Of a stretch of DNA of 40,892 bases, positions 1 through 8,648 are shown in pieces. Under the pieces are notes generated by a model. It made no database searches. It was not told the origin of the DNA and saw only the letters and a list, made by a program, of their open reading frames with translations. The position numbers were made by a program, and so were the translations under genes. Source of the stretch: Candidatus Desulfovibrio intestinavium (lineage in GTDB: Bacteria; Desulfobacterota; Desulfovibrionia; Desulfovibrionales; Desulfovibrionaceae); assembly GCA_019118345.1 (NCBI GenBank), contig DWZD01000029.1:1-40892 (forward strand), in the 5' to 3' direction. How positions within the stretch are numbered: the first letter of the stretch is position 1; the number at the start of each line of letters is the position of its first letter.

Positions 1-8
1 CAGAAAAA

Positions 9-80
9 AGCGCGAGGGGGAGAGGGAGAACCGTTTTTCAAAACGGTTCTCCCTCTCCCCCTCGCAACATCCTGCTTTTT
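9..80 (-). repeat. Structured hairpin repeat, copy A, acting as terminator
   Basis: Read on the minus strand this is a 72-base element with a perfect 26-bp stem (12-37 pairs with 40-65) and a 2-base loop. A T6 run follows the stem on the minus strand (4-9 on plus is all A). It begins 10 bases after the stop of the MATE gene, so it can work as its rho-independent terminator. A second copy with only four differences lies at 40336-40406, also downstream of a gene and in the same orientation relative to that gene. The stem and the repeat are seen directly. The terminator role is inference. Confidence 0.85.
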
Positions 81-90
81 ATAATATTTT

Positions 91-1518
91 TCAGCGATGG
101 ATCTTGTGGAGGATGGCGGCATCATCCAGTCGGTGGAGGTGGCGCAGGCGGAAGGTGTAGCAGAGGGCGCCGAAGCCGAGGGCCAGCAGATAGGCTGTCC
201 AGAAGCCCTGTGCGCCGAGGGGGGCGCTGGCGAGCCAGTCGGTACGGGCGAGGATATAGCCGAGGGGCAGGCCAATGCCCCAGTAGGAGAGCAGGCAGAC
301 GACGGAGATGATGCGGGTATCGTTGTAGCCGCGCAGGATGCCGATGCTGATGGTTTGCACGGCGTCCACGAACTGGTAGGCGGCGGTAAAGAGGAGCAGC
401 TGCATGGTGAGCGCGGCCACTTGGGCGTCATCCATGTAGATGGCAATGATTTGTTCCCGGAAAAGGAGCGTGCAGACGGCGGCGACAAGGGAGCAGCTCA
501 TGCCGAGACAGAGCACGGTACGGGCGGCGACGCGGGCGCGCCAGAAGCGTTGTGCGCCGAGCAGATAGCCCACGCGGATGGTGGCGGTGATGTTGAGGGA
601 GAGGGGCAGCATGAAGATCATGGTCGAATAATTGAGGGCGATCTGGTGGCCGCTGACGACGATTTCGCCCAGCGGGGCCAGCAGGATGGCGGTCATGGCG
701 AACAGGGAGACCTCGAAGCAGACGGCCAGCGCGCCGGGCAGGCCGATGCGCAGGATGCGCAGGGCCAGCGCGGGATCGAAGCGGGGGAAGGGGCTGCCGT
801 TTTGGTCATGGGCGAGGCCGGGGCGGAACATGGGCAGGAAGAGCGGCCGCAAATGGCGGTATTGGCTGTCTCGGCGCACATAGAACAGCATGCAGAAGGC
901 CATGAACCAGAAGCAGATGGCGGTGGCCACGCCGCAGCCCACAGCGCCGAGCTGGGGCAGGCCCAGCTTGCCGTAAATGAAGACGTAGTTGACGGGCACA
1001 TTGAGCATGAGGCCGAGAATGCCCACGATCATGGCCGGACGGGTACGGGAGAAGCCCTCGAGGAAGCTGCGGATATTGATGAAGAGCATGAGTCCGGGCA
1101 GCCCCCAGAGCATGGCGCGCAGGTAGCCGCCCGCGAGATCGGCCATGCGGCCTTCCAGTCCGAACAGGGAGAGGTGGCGCGAGAGTACGGAAAAAACAAT
1201 CATGAGCAGGCCGCCGATGGCGCATGAGAGCCAGATGCCCTGCCGCAGCAGCTGCGCGGCTTCGGCTTTTTTGCCCGCGCCGACGAGCTGGGCGGTCAGG
1301 GGCGGCAGGGCCAGCAGGCAGCCCACGCCCAGCAGGGAGACCGGCGCCCAGACGGAACCGGCCACGGCCACGGCGGCCATGTCGGTTCTGCCGTACTGGC
1401 CGGTCATGGCGGTATCCACAAAATTCATGCCCATTTGCGTGGTCTGGGCAATGAGCACGGGCAGGCCGAGCCTGACAAACTGCCGCGCTTCGGCGGGCGA
1501 AAAGATGTCCCGGAGCAT
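91..1518 (-). CDS. MATE family multidrug/Na+ antiporter
   Basis: A 475-residue multi-pass membrane protein of the MATE (NorM/DinF-like) family, which exports drugs or metabolites in exchange for Na+ or H+. The N-terminus (MLRDIFSPAEARQFVRLGLP) leads straight into the first membrane segment, followed by the typical VDTAMTGQYG region. About 12 hydrophobic segments in two halves are visible, and the length matches the family. The open frame extends another 155 codons upstream, but that part is arginine/proline-rich shadow sequence; the start at 1518 has an AGGA-like ribosome site. It lies 128 bases downstream of mqnD on the same strand and may be co-transcribed with it. The hairpin repeat at 9-80 follows it. 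Substrate unknown. Confidence 0.9.
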   Translation of the reverse strand: MLRDIFSPAEARQFVRLGLPVLIAQTTQMGMNFVDTAMTGQYGRTDMAAVAVAGSVWAPVSLLGVGCLLALPPLTAQLVGAGKKAEAAQLLRQGIWLSCAIGGLLMIVFSVLSRHLSLFGLEGRMADLAGGYLRAMLWGLPGLMLFINIRSFLEGFSRTRPAMIVGILGLMLNVPVNYVFIYGKLGLPQLGAVGCGVATAICFWFMAFCMLFYVRRDSQYRHLRPLFLPMFRPGLAHDQNGSPFPRFDPALALRILRIGLPGALAVCFEVSLFAMTAILLAPLGEIVVSGHQIALNYSTMIFMLPLSLNITATIRVGYLLGAQRFWRARVAARTVLCLGMSCSLVAAVCTLLFREQIIAIYMDDAQVAALTMQLLLFTAAYQFVDAVQTISIGILRGYNDTRIISVVCLLSYWGIGLPLGYILARTDWLASAPLGAQGFWTAYLLALGFGALCYTFRLRHLHRLDDAAILHKIHR

Positions 1519-1646
1519 GAATGCCGTCCTGTGGGGAGTTGGGTGTTGCCGCGAGTGCGGACAGGGGCCGCTGCCCGGGGGCAGGGGATTGCCGGTTGCG
1601 CTGTTGCGCCCGCGCGGCCACGGGGCCATGCGGGCGGGTTGGCCGA

Positions 1647-2495
1647 TCAGGGCGCAGGGACAAAGAGGCCGTCCGGCGGCAGGGGCCTGCCGGTTTCGGC
1701 GGCGGCGCTCTCCACGAGGCGCTGCACCGCCGCGCGGCCCGCGTCGCCCAGATCGCGGCTGAAGTCCGTGACAAAGGTGCGGATATGGGCTTGCGTCACC
1801 TCGTCGGAAAGTTCCTGCGCATGGGCGCGGATATAGTCCGCGCTGTCCTGCGGGCGGGCATGGGCGTGGTCGAGGCTGGCGGCAATGGCCGCCTGCGTGG
1901 CGCGCACAAGGGGCAGCGGCAGATCGCGCCGGGCCACGATGACCCCGAGGGGCAGGGGCGCATGGAAGGTTTCTTCCCACCACTGGCCGAGGTCAAGCAG
2001 TTTGACGAGGCCGTGCGCGGCATAGGTGAAGCGCCCCTCGTGGATGATGACGCCCGCATCCACGCGGCCCTGCGCCACGGCGTCCATGATCCCGCTGAAG
2101 ATCATGTCCTCGCGCGGCCCGGAAAAGCGCCCGGTCAAGTCCAGCAGGCGGGCGGCGGTGGTCATGCGGCCGGGGATGGCCACGCGGGCCGTGCGGCACT
2201 GGTCGGGCGAGAGGGCCTCGCGGGCCACCACCAGCGGCCCGCAGCCCCAGCCCAGCGCGCCGCCCGAGGAAAGAATGCGGTAATTTTCCATGATATGGGG
2301 CAGCACGCCCGCCGAGACCTTGGTCACGGGCAGTTCGCCGCGCAGGGCAAGGGCATTGAGTTCCTCCACATCGGCCATATGGGGGACAAAGCGGCAGGGC
2401 GCGGGCACAAGGTCGTGCAGGAGCGCATGGAAGATGAAGGTATCATTGGGGCAGGGGGAAAGGCCGAGGGGCATTGCCGTTCGGGGTGCGTTCAT
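1647..2495 (-). CDS. mqnD: 1,4-dihydroxy-6-naphthoate synthase MqnD
   Basis: A 282-residue cytoplasmic enzyme of the futalosine menaquinone pathway. It converts cyclic dehypoxanthinyl futalosine, made by MqnC, to 1,4-dihydroxy-6-naphthoate. It has a periplasmic-binding-protein-like fold with the family signature SPCPNDTFIFHAL at residues 13-25 and the conserved LPVTKVSAGVLPHI stretch near residues 55-68. The start has an AAGGAG site 7 bases upstream. It is divergent from mqnE-mqnC-mqnA across 159 bases, so four of the pathway genes are together. A gene for the nucleosidase step (mqnB or MTAN) is not in the window. Confidence 0.95.
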   Translation of the reverse strand: MNAPRTAMPLGLSPCPNDTFIFHALLHDLVPAPCRFVPHMADVEELNALALRGELPVTKVSAGVLPHIMENYRILSSGGALGWGCGPLVVAREALSPDQCRTARVAIPGRMTTAARLLDLTGRFSGPREDMIFSGIMDAVAQGRVDAGVIIHEGRFTYAAHGLVKLLDLGQWWEETFHAPLPLGVIVARRDLPLPLVRATQAAIAASLDHAHARPQDSADYIRAHAQELSDEVTQAHIRTFVTDFSRDLGDAGRAAVQRLVESAAAETGRPLPPDGLFVPAP

Positions 2496-2564
2496 TGTCG
2501 TTTCTCCTTGCGCGGGCGGCTCCGGGCCGTGCCTGTCGCCGTGTTCCGAAAACGGGGGGAAGGT

Positions 2565-2593
2565 TTGACAGCCGCCTGTCGCGGGCGTAGCCT
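2565..2593 (+). promoter_or_regulatory. Candidate sigma-70 promoter for mqnE-mqnC-mqnA
   Basis: A perfect -35 TTGACA (2565-2570) is followed after 17 bases by a weak -10 TAGCCT (2588-2593). It lies in the mqnD/mqnE divergent region, about 60 bases before the mqnE start codon. Confidence 0.55.
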
Positions 2594-2654
2594 AGCGTGA
2601 TTTCACCATCAGGCCGGGGGACGCTCCCGGCATTGCCGCAAAGGAACATCATCC

Positions 2655-3797
2655 ATGCTGGACGCCGCATATTATGCCGCGCTGGGCCTTTCGTCCATCC
2701 GGGACAAGGTGCTGGCCGGGGAACGCCTGAGTTTCGACGACGGGCTGGCGCTCTTTGCCTGTCCCGACCTTACCGCCGTGGGGGCGCTGGCCCATCACGT
2801 CCGCTGCCGCCTGCACGGCGACGCCACCTTCTATGTGGTCAACAGGCAGATAAATTATACCAATGTCTGCGTCAACGGCTGCACCTTCTGCGCCTTTCGC
2901 CGGGACAGCGAGGATCAGGAGGGGGCCTTTCGCCTGAGCCGGAAGGAAATTCTTGACCGGCTGCGGGCCGCCGACGCCACACCCCTGCATCTGGACGAGC
3001 TGCACATCGTGGGCGGCTGTCACCCGGAGCTGCCGCTTTCGTGGTTCGAGGAACTGCTGCGCGCGGCGCGGGCGCTCGATCCGGCCCTGCCCATCAAGGC
3101 CTTCACCCCGGTGGAAATCGAACATTTCGCCCGTCTGGAAGGCATCAGCACCCGCGAGGTGCTGACCCGCCTCAAGGCGGCGGGGCTGGTGATGATGCCC
3201 GGCGGCGGCGCGGAAATCTTCGACGAGGAACTGCGCGCCAAGCTCTGCCCGCACAAGGCCACCTCGGCGGACTGGCTGCGCATTTCCGGCGAGGCGCACG
3301 AACTGGGCATCCGCACCAATTGCACCATGCTCTTCGGTCATCTGGAAACGCCCGCCATGCGCGTGGATCATCTCTGCCGCCTGCGGGAGCAGCAGGGCAG
3401 AAGCGGCGGCTTCACCTGCTTCATTCCCCTGCCCTTCCTCACCCGCAACAGCCGCCTGACCCTGCCGGAAGAAAAGCTCGGCCCGCAACGCGGCCTTGAC
3501 CAGCTGCGCACCGTGGCCGTGGCCCGGCTTCTGCTGGACAATATTCCGCACATCAAGGCCTATTGGATCATGCTGGGCGTCAAGCAGGCGCAGACGGCCC
3601 TCTGCTACGGCGCGGACGATCTGGACGGCACCATCATCGAGGAGCACATCGGGCACATGGCCGGGGCCACCTCGGCGCAGGGCCTGACCATCCGCGAACT
3701 GGAGGACATGATCCGGCAGGCCGGTTTCCGGCCCGTGCGCCGCAATGCCACCTTTGCGGAAATTTCCGCAGCCGCCCCTTCGGAGGTTCGTTCATGA
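2655..3797 (+). CDS. mqnE: Aminodeoxyfutalosine synthase MqnE (radical SAM)
   Basis: A 380-residue radical SAM enzyme that joins 3-[(1-carboxyvinyl)oxy]benzoate, the MqnA product, to the 5'-deoxyadenosyl group of SAM to give 6-amino-6-deoxyfutalosine. The 4Fe-4S site is C72-x3-C76-x2-C79. The stretch LHIVGGCHPELPLSWFE and the C-terminal HIKAYWIMLG are typical of MqnE and differ from the matching MqnC segments. An AAGGA site precedes the ATG. It overlaps mqnC by ATGA, which indicates translational coupling. The assignment of MqnE versus MqnC rests on these signature segments. Confidence 0.92.
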   Translation: MLDAAYYAALGLSSIRDKVLAGERLSFDDGLALFACPDLTAVGALAHHVRCRLHGDATFYVVNRQINYTNVCVNGCTFCAFRRDSEDQEGAFRLSRKEILDRLRAADATPLHLDELHIVGGCHPELPLSWFEELLRAARALDPALPIKAFTPVEIEHFARLEGISTREVLTRLKAAGLVMMPGGGAEIFDEELRAKLCPHKATSADWLRISGEAHELGIRTNCTMLFGHLETPAMRVDHLCRLREQQGRSGGFTCFIPLPFLTRNSRLTLPEEKLGPQRGLDQLRTVAVARLLLDNIPHIKAYWIMLGVKQAQTALCYGADDLDGTIIEEHIGHMAGATSAQGLTIRELEDMIRQAGFRPVRRNATFAEISAAAPSEVRS

Positions 3798-4924
3798 GCG
3801 CCGCTCCCTTTGCCCCGGCCCACAGCCCCTTTGCCGAAAGCCCCGCCGTGCGGGAAGCCGCCGCGCTGGCCCGTACGGGCGAACGGCTGGATCGCGCCGC
3901 TGCCGAGACCCTCTATTACGGGGCTTCGCTGCACACGCTGGCCGCGCTGGCCCATGCCATGCGCCTGCGCCTGCATCCTGAACCGGTCGTGACCTATGTG
4001 GGCGACAGGAATATCAATTATTCCAACGTCTGCGTCTGCGCCTGCCGCTTCTGCGCCTTTTTCCGCGCGCCCGGCGACCCCGAGGGCTACGTCATCAGCC
4101 GCGAGGACATGGCGCAAAAAATCGACGAGACCCTGCGGCTGGGCGGCACGCAGATTCTTCTGCAGGGCGGGCATCATCCCGACCTGCCGCTGGAATGGTA
4201 CGAAGATTTGCTGCGCTGGCTGCGCGAACGCTGGCCGGGCCTGCATATTCACGCCTTTTCGCCGCCGGAAATTTTCTTCTGGTCGCGGCGGTTCGGGCTG
4301 CCCGTGCCCGAGGTGCTGCGCCGCCTCAAGGATGCGGGCCTGCATTCCGTGCCCGGCGGCGGGGCGGAAATCCTCAGCACCGAGGTGCGCGCCCGCGTCT
4401 CGCCCAACAAGTGCACCGCCGAGGAATGGCTGATGGTCATGGAGGAGGCTCACAAGCTGGGCATGAAAACCACGGCCACCATGATGTTCGGCCATGAGGA
4501 GGAGCCGCGCCACCGGCTGGATCACCTCTTTGCCGTGCGCGAGCTGCAGGATCGCAGCCACGGCTTCACGGCCTTCATCCCCTGGACATTCCAGCCCGCG
4601 CACACCCGCATCGACTGCCCCACCCTGCCCGCGCCCGCCTATTTGCGGCTGCTGGCCGTCTCCCGCCTCGTGCTGGACAATGTGCCGAACATCCAATCCT
4701 CGTGGGTGACCATGGGGCCGCAGGTGGCGCAGCTGGCCCTTTTCTACGGGGCCAACGACTTCGGTTCGCTCATGATCGAGGAAAACGTGGTGGCCGCGGC
4801 GGGCGTGTCCTATCATCTCACCCGACGGGAAATCCACAAGATCATCCGCGCGGCGGGCTTTACGCCCGTGCAGCGCCTCATGGACTACACGCCCGTGCAG
4901 CCCCAGCCGGAGGAAAACGCATGA
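3794..4924 (+). CDS. mqnC: Cyclic dehypoxanthinyl futalosine synthase MqnC (radical SAM)
   Basis: A 376-residue radical SAM enzyme that cyclises dehypoxanthinyl futalosine, the third chemical step of the futalosine route. The cluster motif is C80-x3-C84-x2-C87. The segments GGTQILLQGGHHPDLPLEWY and IQSSWVTMGP are diagnostic for MqnC. The ATG at 3794 lies inside the last codons of mqnE and has GGAGG upstream. The frame is open further 5' but that overlaps mqnE. It is followed by mqnA with another ATGA overlap. Confidence 0.94.
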   Translation: MSAAPFAPAHSPFAESPAVREAAALARTGERLDRAAAETLYYGASLHTLAALAHAMRLRLHPEPVVTYVGDRNINYSNVCVCACRFCAFFRAPGDPEGYVISREDMAQKIDETLRLGGTQILLQGGHHPDLPLEWYEDLLRWLRERWPGLHIHAFSPPEIFFWSRRFGLPVPEVLRRLKDAGLHSVPGGGAEILSTEVRARVSPNKCTAEEWLMVMEEAHKLGMKTTATMMFGHEEEPRHRLDHLFAVRELQDRSHGFTAFIPWTFQPAHTRIDCPTLPAPAYLRLLAVSRLVLDNVPNIQSSWVTMGPQVAQLALFYGANDFGSLMIEENVVAAAGVSYHLTRREIHKIIRAAGFTPVQRLMDYTPVQPQPEENA

Positions 4925-5757
4925 GCGCCCCCCTGCGCATGGGCCGCATCGCCTATCTCAATGTGCTGCCCATTTATCATCCGCTGGAAGCGGGCATCAT
5001 CCCGCATGACTACGAGCTGGTGTCCGGCCCGCCCGCCCTGCTCAACGAGATGATGGGCCGGGGGGAATTGCAGGTCTCCTCCTGTTCCTGCTTCGAGTAT
5101 GCCCGCCGCCCGGAACGCTACTATCTGGTGGACGATCTTTCCATCGGCTCGCACGGTTCGGTGATGAGCGTGCTGCTGCTCTCGCGCGTGCCCGTGGAGC
5201 GGCTCGGCGGGCAGACCATCCTCATCAGCGGCGAAACGCATACGTCCGTGGCCCTGCTGCGCCTGCTCATGCGCGACCGCTACGGGCTGGACGTGCACTA
5301 TGCCACCGGCTCGGTGACCTCGGCCCTGCATCACGGCACGCCGCCCGTGGCCTTTCTGGCCATTGGCGACGAGGCCCTGCGCCTGCGCAATCACCCGGAC
5401 TATCCCTACCGGGTGGACATGGCCGACGCCTGGATGGAATGGACGGGCCTGCCCTTCATTTTCGGCCTCTGGGTCATCAGCCGCGAGGCCGTGGAGTCCG
5501 GCATTCTGCCCGACGATCCCGGCGCGCTCCTGCGGCAGGGGCGGGACTGGGGGCTGGCGCACATGGATGTCATCCTTGATCTGACCGCCCACGGCTGCCC
5601 GCTCTCCCGCGAGGAGCTGGCCTTCTACTACCGGCAGGGGCTTACCTATTCGCTGGGCGCGCGCGAGCAGGAAGGGCTGAGGCTCTTTTATGCCAAGCTG
5701 GCCGGGGCGGGTCTGATCCCCGCCTGCCCGGAACTGCGCTTCTTCGGCAGATCCTAG
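4921..5757 (+). CDS. mqnA: Chorismate dehydratase MqnA
   Basis: A 278-residue enzyme that dehydrates chorismate to 3-[(1-carboxyvinyl)oxy]benzoate, the entry step of the futalosine pathway. It starts MSAPLRMGRIAYLNVLPIYH; the GRIAYLNVLP opening and the later SSCSCFEYA and SIGSHGSVMSV segments fit the MqnA family, which shares the binding-protein fold of MqnD. It overlaps mqnC by ATGA and is the last gene of the operon. No clear terminator follows directly. Confidence 0.94.
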   Translation: MSAPLRMGRIAYLNVLPIYHPLEAGIIPHDYELVSGPPALLNEMMGRGELQVSSCSCFEYARRPERYYLVDDLSIGSHGSVMSVLLLSRVPVERLGGQTILISGETHTSVALLRLLMRDRYGLDVHYATGSVTSALHHGTPPVAFLAIGDEALRLRNHPDYPYRVDMADAWMEWTGLPFIFGLWVISREAVESGILPDDPGALLRQGRDWGLAHMDVILDLTAHGCPLSREELAFYYRQGLTYSLGAREQEGLRLFYAKLAGAGLIPACPELRFFGRS

Positions 5758-6018
5758 GCTCAGGCCGCTTCATCCCGTCCGCCGCCAGCTCTTCCGCATG
5801 GCGGCGTTGCCGGGAAAAACCGGCCTGCGGCCTGATGCCGCCGTTTCGATCCCGCGTTCCGACCACACGGCCCTGCGTAACTCGGCTTGCTCCCCCCGCA
5901 AAACGCCCGCGCAGTCCGGCCCTCTTGCCTCCCCTGCCGCGCTTTTTTTTTTTTTCATGGCCTGTCCTGAATGCGCATTTCGGACTTGACGCGCGCCGCC
6001 CTTTTCGTTATCGCTCTT
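5758..6018. other. Non-coding gap with a T13 tract
   Basis: Together with 6019-6131 this is a 374-base gap between mqnA and flavodoxin. I see no supported gene. It contains a run of 13 T at 5943-5955. No strong hairpin precedes the run, so its use as a terminator for mqnA is uncertain. Confidence 0.6.
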
Positions 6019-6019
6019 T

Positions 6020-6048
6020 TTGAAAACGAATTTCGTTTCCTTTAATAC
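6020..6048 (+). promoter_or_regulatory. Candidate promoter of the flavodoxin gene
   Basis: TTGAAA (6020-6025) and TAATAC (6043-6048) are separated by 17 bases, in the most AT-rich stretch upstream of the flavodoxin gene. The palindrome at 6022-6040 covers the -35 and the spacer, as expected for repression. Confidence 0.55.
6022..6040. promoter_or_regulatory. Fur-like 9-1-9 palindromic operator upstream of flavodoxin
   Basis: GAAAACGAA, one T, then TTCGTTTCC form a 9-1-9 inverted repeat with one mismatch in nine. The layout and AT-rich arms resemble Fur boxes, and flavodoxin is a classical iron-limitation substitute for ferredoxin. A second site of the same design is at 16091-16109. The palindrome is seen directly; Fur as the binding protein is inference. 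Confidence 0.55.
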
Positions 6049-6056
6049 TCCCTTGA

Positions 6057-6578
<522 letters not shown>

Positions 6579-6622
6579 CCCGGCGGCGTTGTCCGGCCCG
6601 TGGCCGGACGGCGTGTGTGCCG

Positions 6623-6661
6623 CTGCGGAATCGTGCCCCCTGACGATTCCGCAGTTTTTTT
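6623..6661 (+). terminator. Rho-independent terminator of flavodoxin
   Basis: A perfect 12-bp stem (6623-6634 with 6643-6654), 8-base loop and a T7 run at 6655-6661, 45 bases after the flavodoxin stop. Confidence 0.93.
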
Positions 6662-6743
6662 GTCCGTGCCGCGCAGCGCCGGGAAACCAGCGGTCAGGGG
6701 CGTCGCGGCCCGGGTTGCGCCCGTCATTCCCCCGCCCCGGACA

Positions 6744-8096
6744 TCAGGCTTCAGCGTTTTCGCCTGCCTCCGCATCCTCGAGCTGCGGACGGGGGACATC
6801 GCGTTGTCCGGGGAGGGGGGCTTCGATGTGGGCCGCCTCGCCGAGGTAGGGATTGAAATAGCCGAAGCGCAGCCAGGGGCAGGCGCGGCGCAGGCGCTTC
6901 ATGAAGGCGGCAAGGCCCATGCTGGGGCCGGCGCACAGCCCTTGCATGAGGCGCAGATACCATTCGGGATCGATATTGAGGTTGCGCCACTGGATCATGC
7001 TGACGCCGCAACGGGTGACGAGATCGACGAGCGCCTCAAGCTCATCTTCGCAGTCGGTGACCCCGGGGAAGAAGAGCAGATTGAGGGAAACCCAGAGGCC
7101 GTGCCGACGGGCGACCTCGATGGAGGCGCGCACGTCGGCGAAGCTGTAGCCGTGGGGACGGTAATAGCGTTCATAGGCTTCGGGCCGGGCGCTGTTGAGG
7201 CTGACGCGGATGCTGGTCAGCCCGGCGAGGGCGAGGCGCTCCACGGCCTCGGGACGGGAGGCGTTGGTATTGCAGTTGACGGTGCCGAGGCCCCCCTGCT
7301 GCCGGAAGCTGCGCACGCTTTCCTCCAGCAGATCGGGATTCATGAGGGGATCGCCCTCGCAGCCCTGTCCGAAGGAATAGACCGGACATTGGCGTTCCCG
7401 GCTCTGATGAAAGCGCATGACCTCCACGATTTCCGCGGGACTGGGGGTGAAGGCAAGGCGGCACTGCGGGGTGGTCGCCACCGGGGAGTCCTTGTCCTGT
7501 TCGGAGATGCAGCCCACGCAGCGGGCATTGCAGGCGCGGGAGGTGGGCAGCGGCGCTTCAAAGCGGCCCAGGGCGAAATTGCGGGCCGCCGGGCAGTCGT
7601 AGCGCAGGACGCAATTTTGCAGAATGTGCCGGATGAGGCGATTTTTGGGGAATTGGCGCAGGAGATCGCGCACGTTGCGTTCGATGCGGCTGCGGGGGAT
7701 GTGGCGGAACTGCTGGCGCGCATCCTCATCCACCCGCTTGGCGCAGATGTAGAAGCGGCCCCGGGCAAAGCCCACGGCCCCGTAGGCAAAGAGGGGCAGG
7801 AGCGGGGCATCCGGCTGCGAGACATAGGCCGGATGGGCGGAGAGGGTATGCGCGGGCGCGGCAAAGGCGGCCACGGCCACCTCATCGCAGGAGACGATCT
7901 CGCCGGATTCGGGATCAAGGCCCACGGCCTGACGGCCCGGCAGGAGGAAGAGTTCGCTTTCCTCGGGCAGGGGCATGAGTTCATCGGGGCGGGGCAGTCC
8001 CCATTGTTCGCCCCGGCGGCAGACCATGAGCAGGTCGGGATCGTCAAATATGTTGCCCTGGGCGTCGGCCATGACCATGTGCGGCTGAATATGCAT
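6744..8096 (-). CDS. Radical SAM protein of unknown function
   Basis: A 450-residue protein with a radical SAM core in its second half. The cluster motif is C189-x3-C193-x2-C196, preceded by an extra pair C162/C168. Downstream are segments resembling GQGCEGDPLMNPDLLEE and TVNCNTNASRP, which fit the SAM-binding GGE-like and strand motifs of Radical_SAM/SPASM-type proteins. The first 180 residues match nothing I recognise; they include a stretch that could bind a substrate peptide or small molecule. The start at 8096 has AAGGA upstream; the longer frame would run through the promoter region and antisense to the next gene. It is a single gene, divergent from a small membrane protein. No substrate can be named. 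Confidence 0.85.
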   Translation of the reverse strand: MHIQPHMVMADAQGNIFDDPDLLMVCRRGEQWGLPRPDELMPLPEESELFLLPGRQAVGLDPESGEIVSCDEVAVAAFAAPAHTLSAHPAYVSQPDAPLLPLFAYGAVGFARGRFYICAKRVDEDARQQFRHIPRSRIERNVRDLLRQFPKNRLIRHILQNCVLRYDCPAARNFALGRFEAPLPTSRACNARCVGCISEQDKDSPVATTPQCRLAFTPSPAEIVEVMRFHQSRERQCPVYSFGQGCEGDPLMNPDLLEESVRSFRQQGGLGTVNCNTNASRPEAVERLALAGLTSIRVSLNSARPEAYERYYRPHGYSFADVRASIEVARRHGLWVSLNLLFFPGVTDCEDELEALVDLVTRCGVSMIQWRNLNIDPEWYLRLMQGLCAGPSMGLAAFMKRLRRACPWLRFGYFNPYLGEAAHIEAPLPGQRDVPRPQLEDAEAGENAEA

Positions 8097-8204
8097 AAAA
8101 CATCCTTGCCCCGTGGGGGCTGAAAGTATATACCTCTTGCAGCGACGTTCCCGCTGCTCATCCCCCATGCGCGGGCGCGTAATCCTGCGCGCACAGAGGC
8201 TGCC

Positions 8205-8546
8205 ATGCTTTCCCTGATGATTTTTATCTTTTTGTGTTTCCTCGGCATGCTGGGCATGCTGTACTTCATGCTCCGCAATCAGGAAAAAATGTGTCAGACC
8301 CTGCGCGAGGAACACGCACAGACCCGCCTGCTTCTGCGCGCCCTGGAATCCCGTCTGGAAAACACGGTGCGCGGCACGGTCGCCCCGGCGGGCATGGACA
8401 GCCCGCGGGAGCCGGAAGCCCCCTCCCTTCATGAGCCCCTGCTGCGGCTGAGCTTTGACGAGCCTGCCGCCCCGCCCGCCAAGCCCGCCGTCGATCCGGC
8501 GCTGGAACTGCACATGGACGACCTGCCCCTGCCCAATCGGGGCTAG
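8205..8546 (+). CDS. Small single-pass membrane protein, unknown
   Basis: A 113-residue protein with one N-terminal membrane helix (residues 2-24, rich in Leu, Phe, Met), a short charged helix likely to form a coiled coil (about 26-55) and a proline/alanine/acidic tail. The architecture suggests an inner-membrane anchored protein with a cytoplasmic or periplasmic tail. A GAGG element precedes the ATG. It is divergent from the radical SAM gene and convergent with the glycosyltransferase. No family recognised. Confidence 0.65.
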   Translation: MLSLMIFIFLCFLGMLGMLYFMLRNQEKMCQTLREEHAQTRLLLRALESRLENTVRGTVAPAGMDSPREPEAPSLHEPLLRLSFDEPAAPPAKPAVDPALELHMDDLPLPNRG

Positions 8547-8648
8547 GCGGCGAGCGGCGTTCCCCGTCTTTCCGTCCTTCCTGCCGTCCCGCTGCTCCCG
8601 GCTCCGGGGCGCTCATGCCGCACAGCCAGACGGCCTGACGCGGCGGAC

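Noticed and set aside
97..1227. 376-codon plus-strand frame opposite the MATE gene
   Set aside because: Gly/Glu/Ala/His-rich shadow of a membrane-protein gene.
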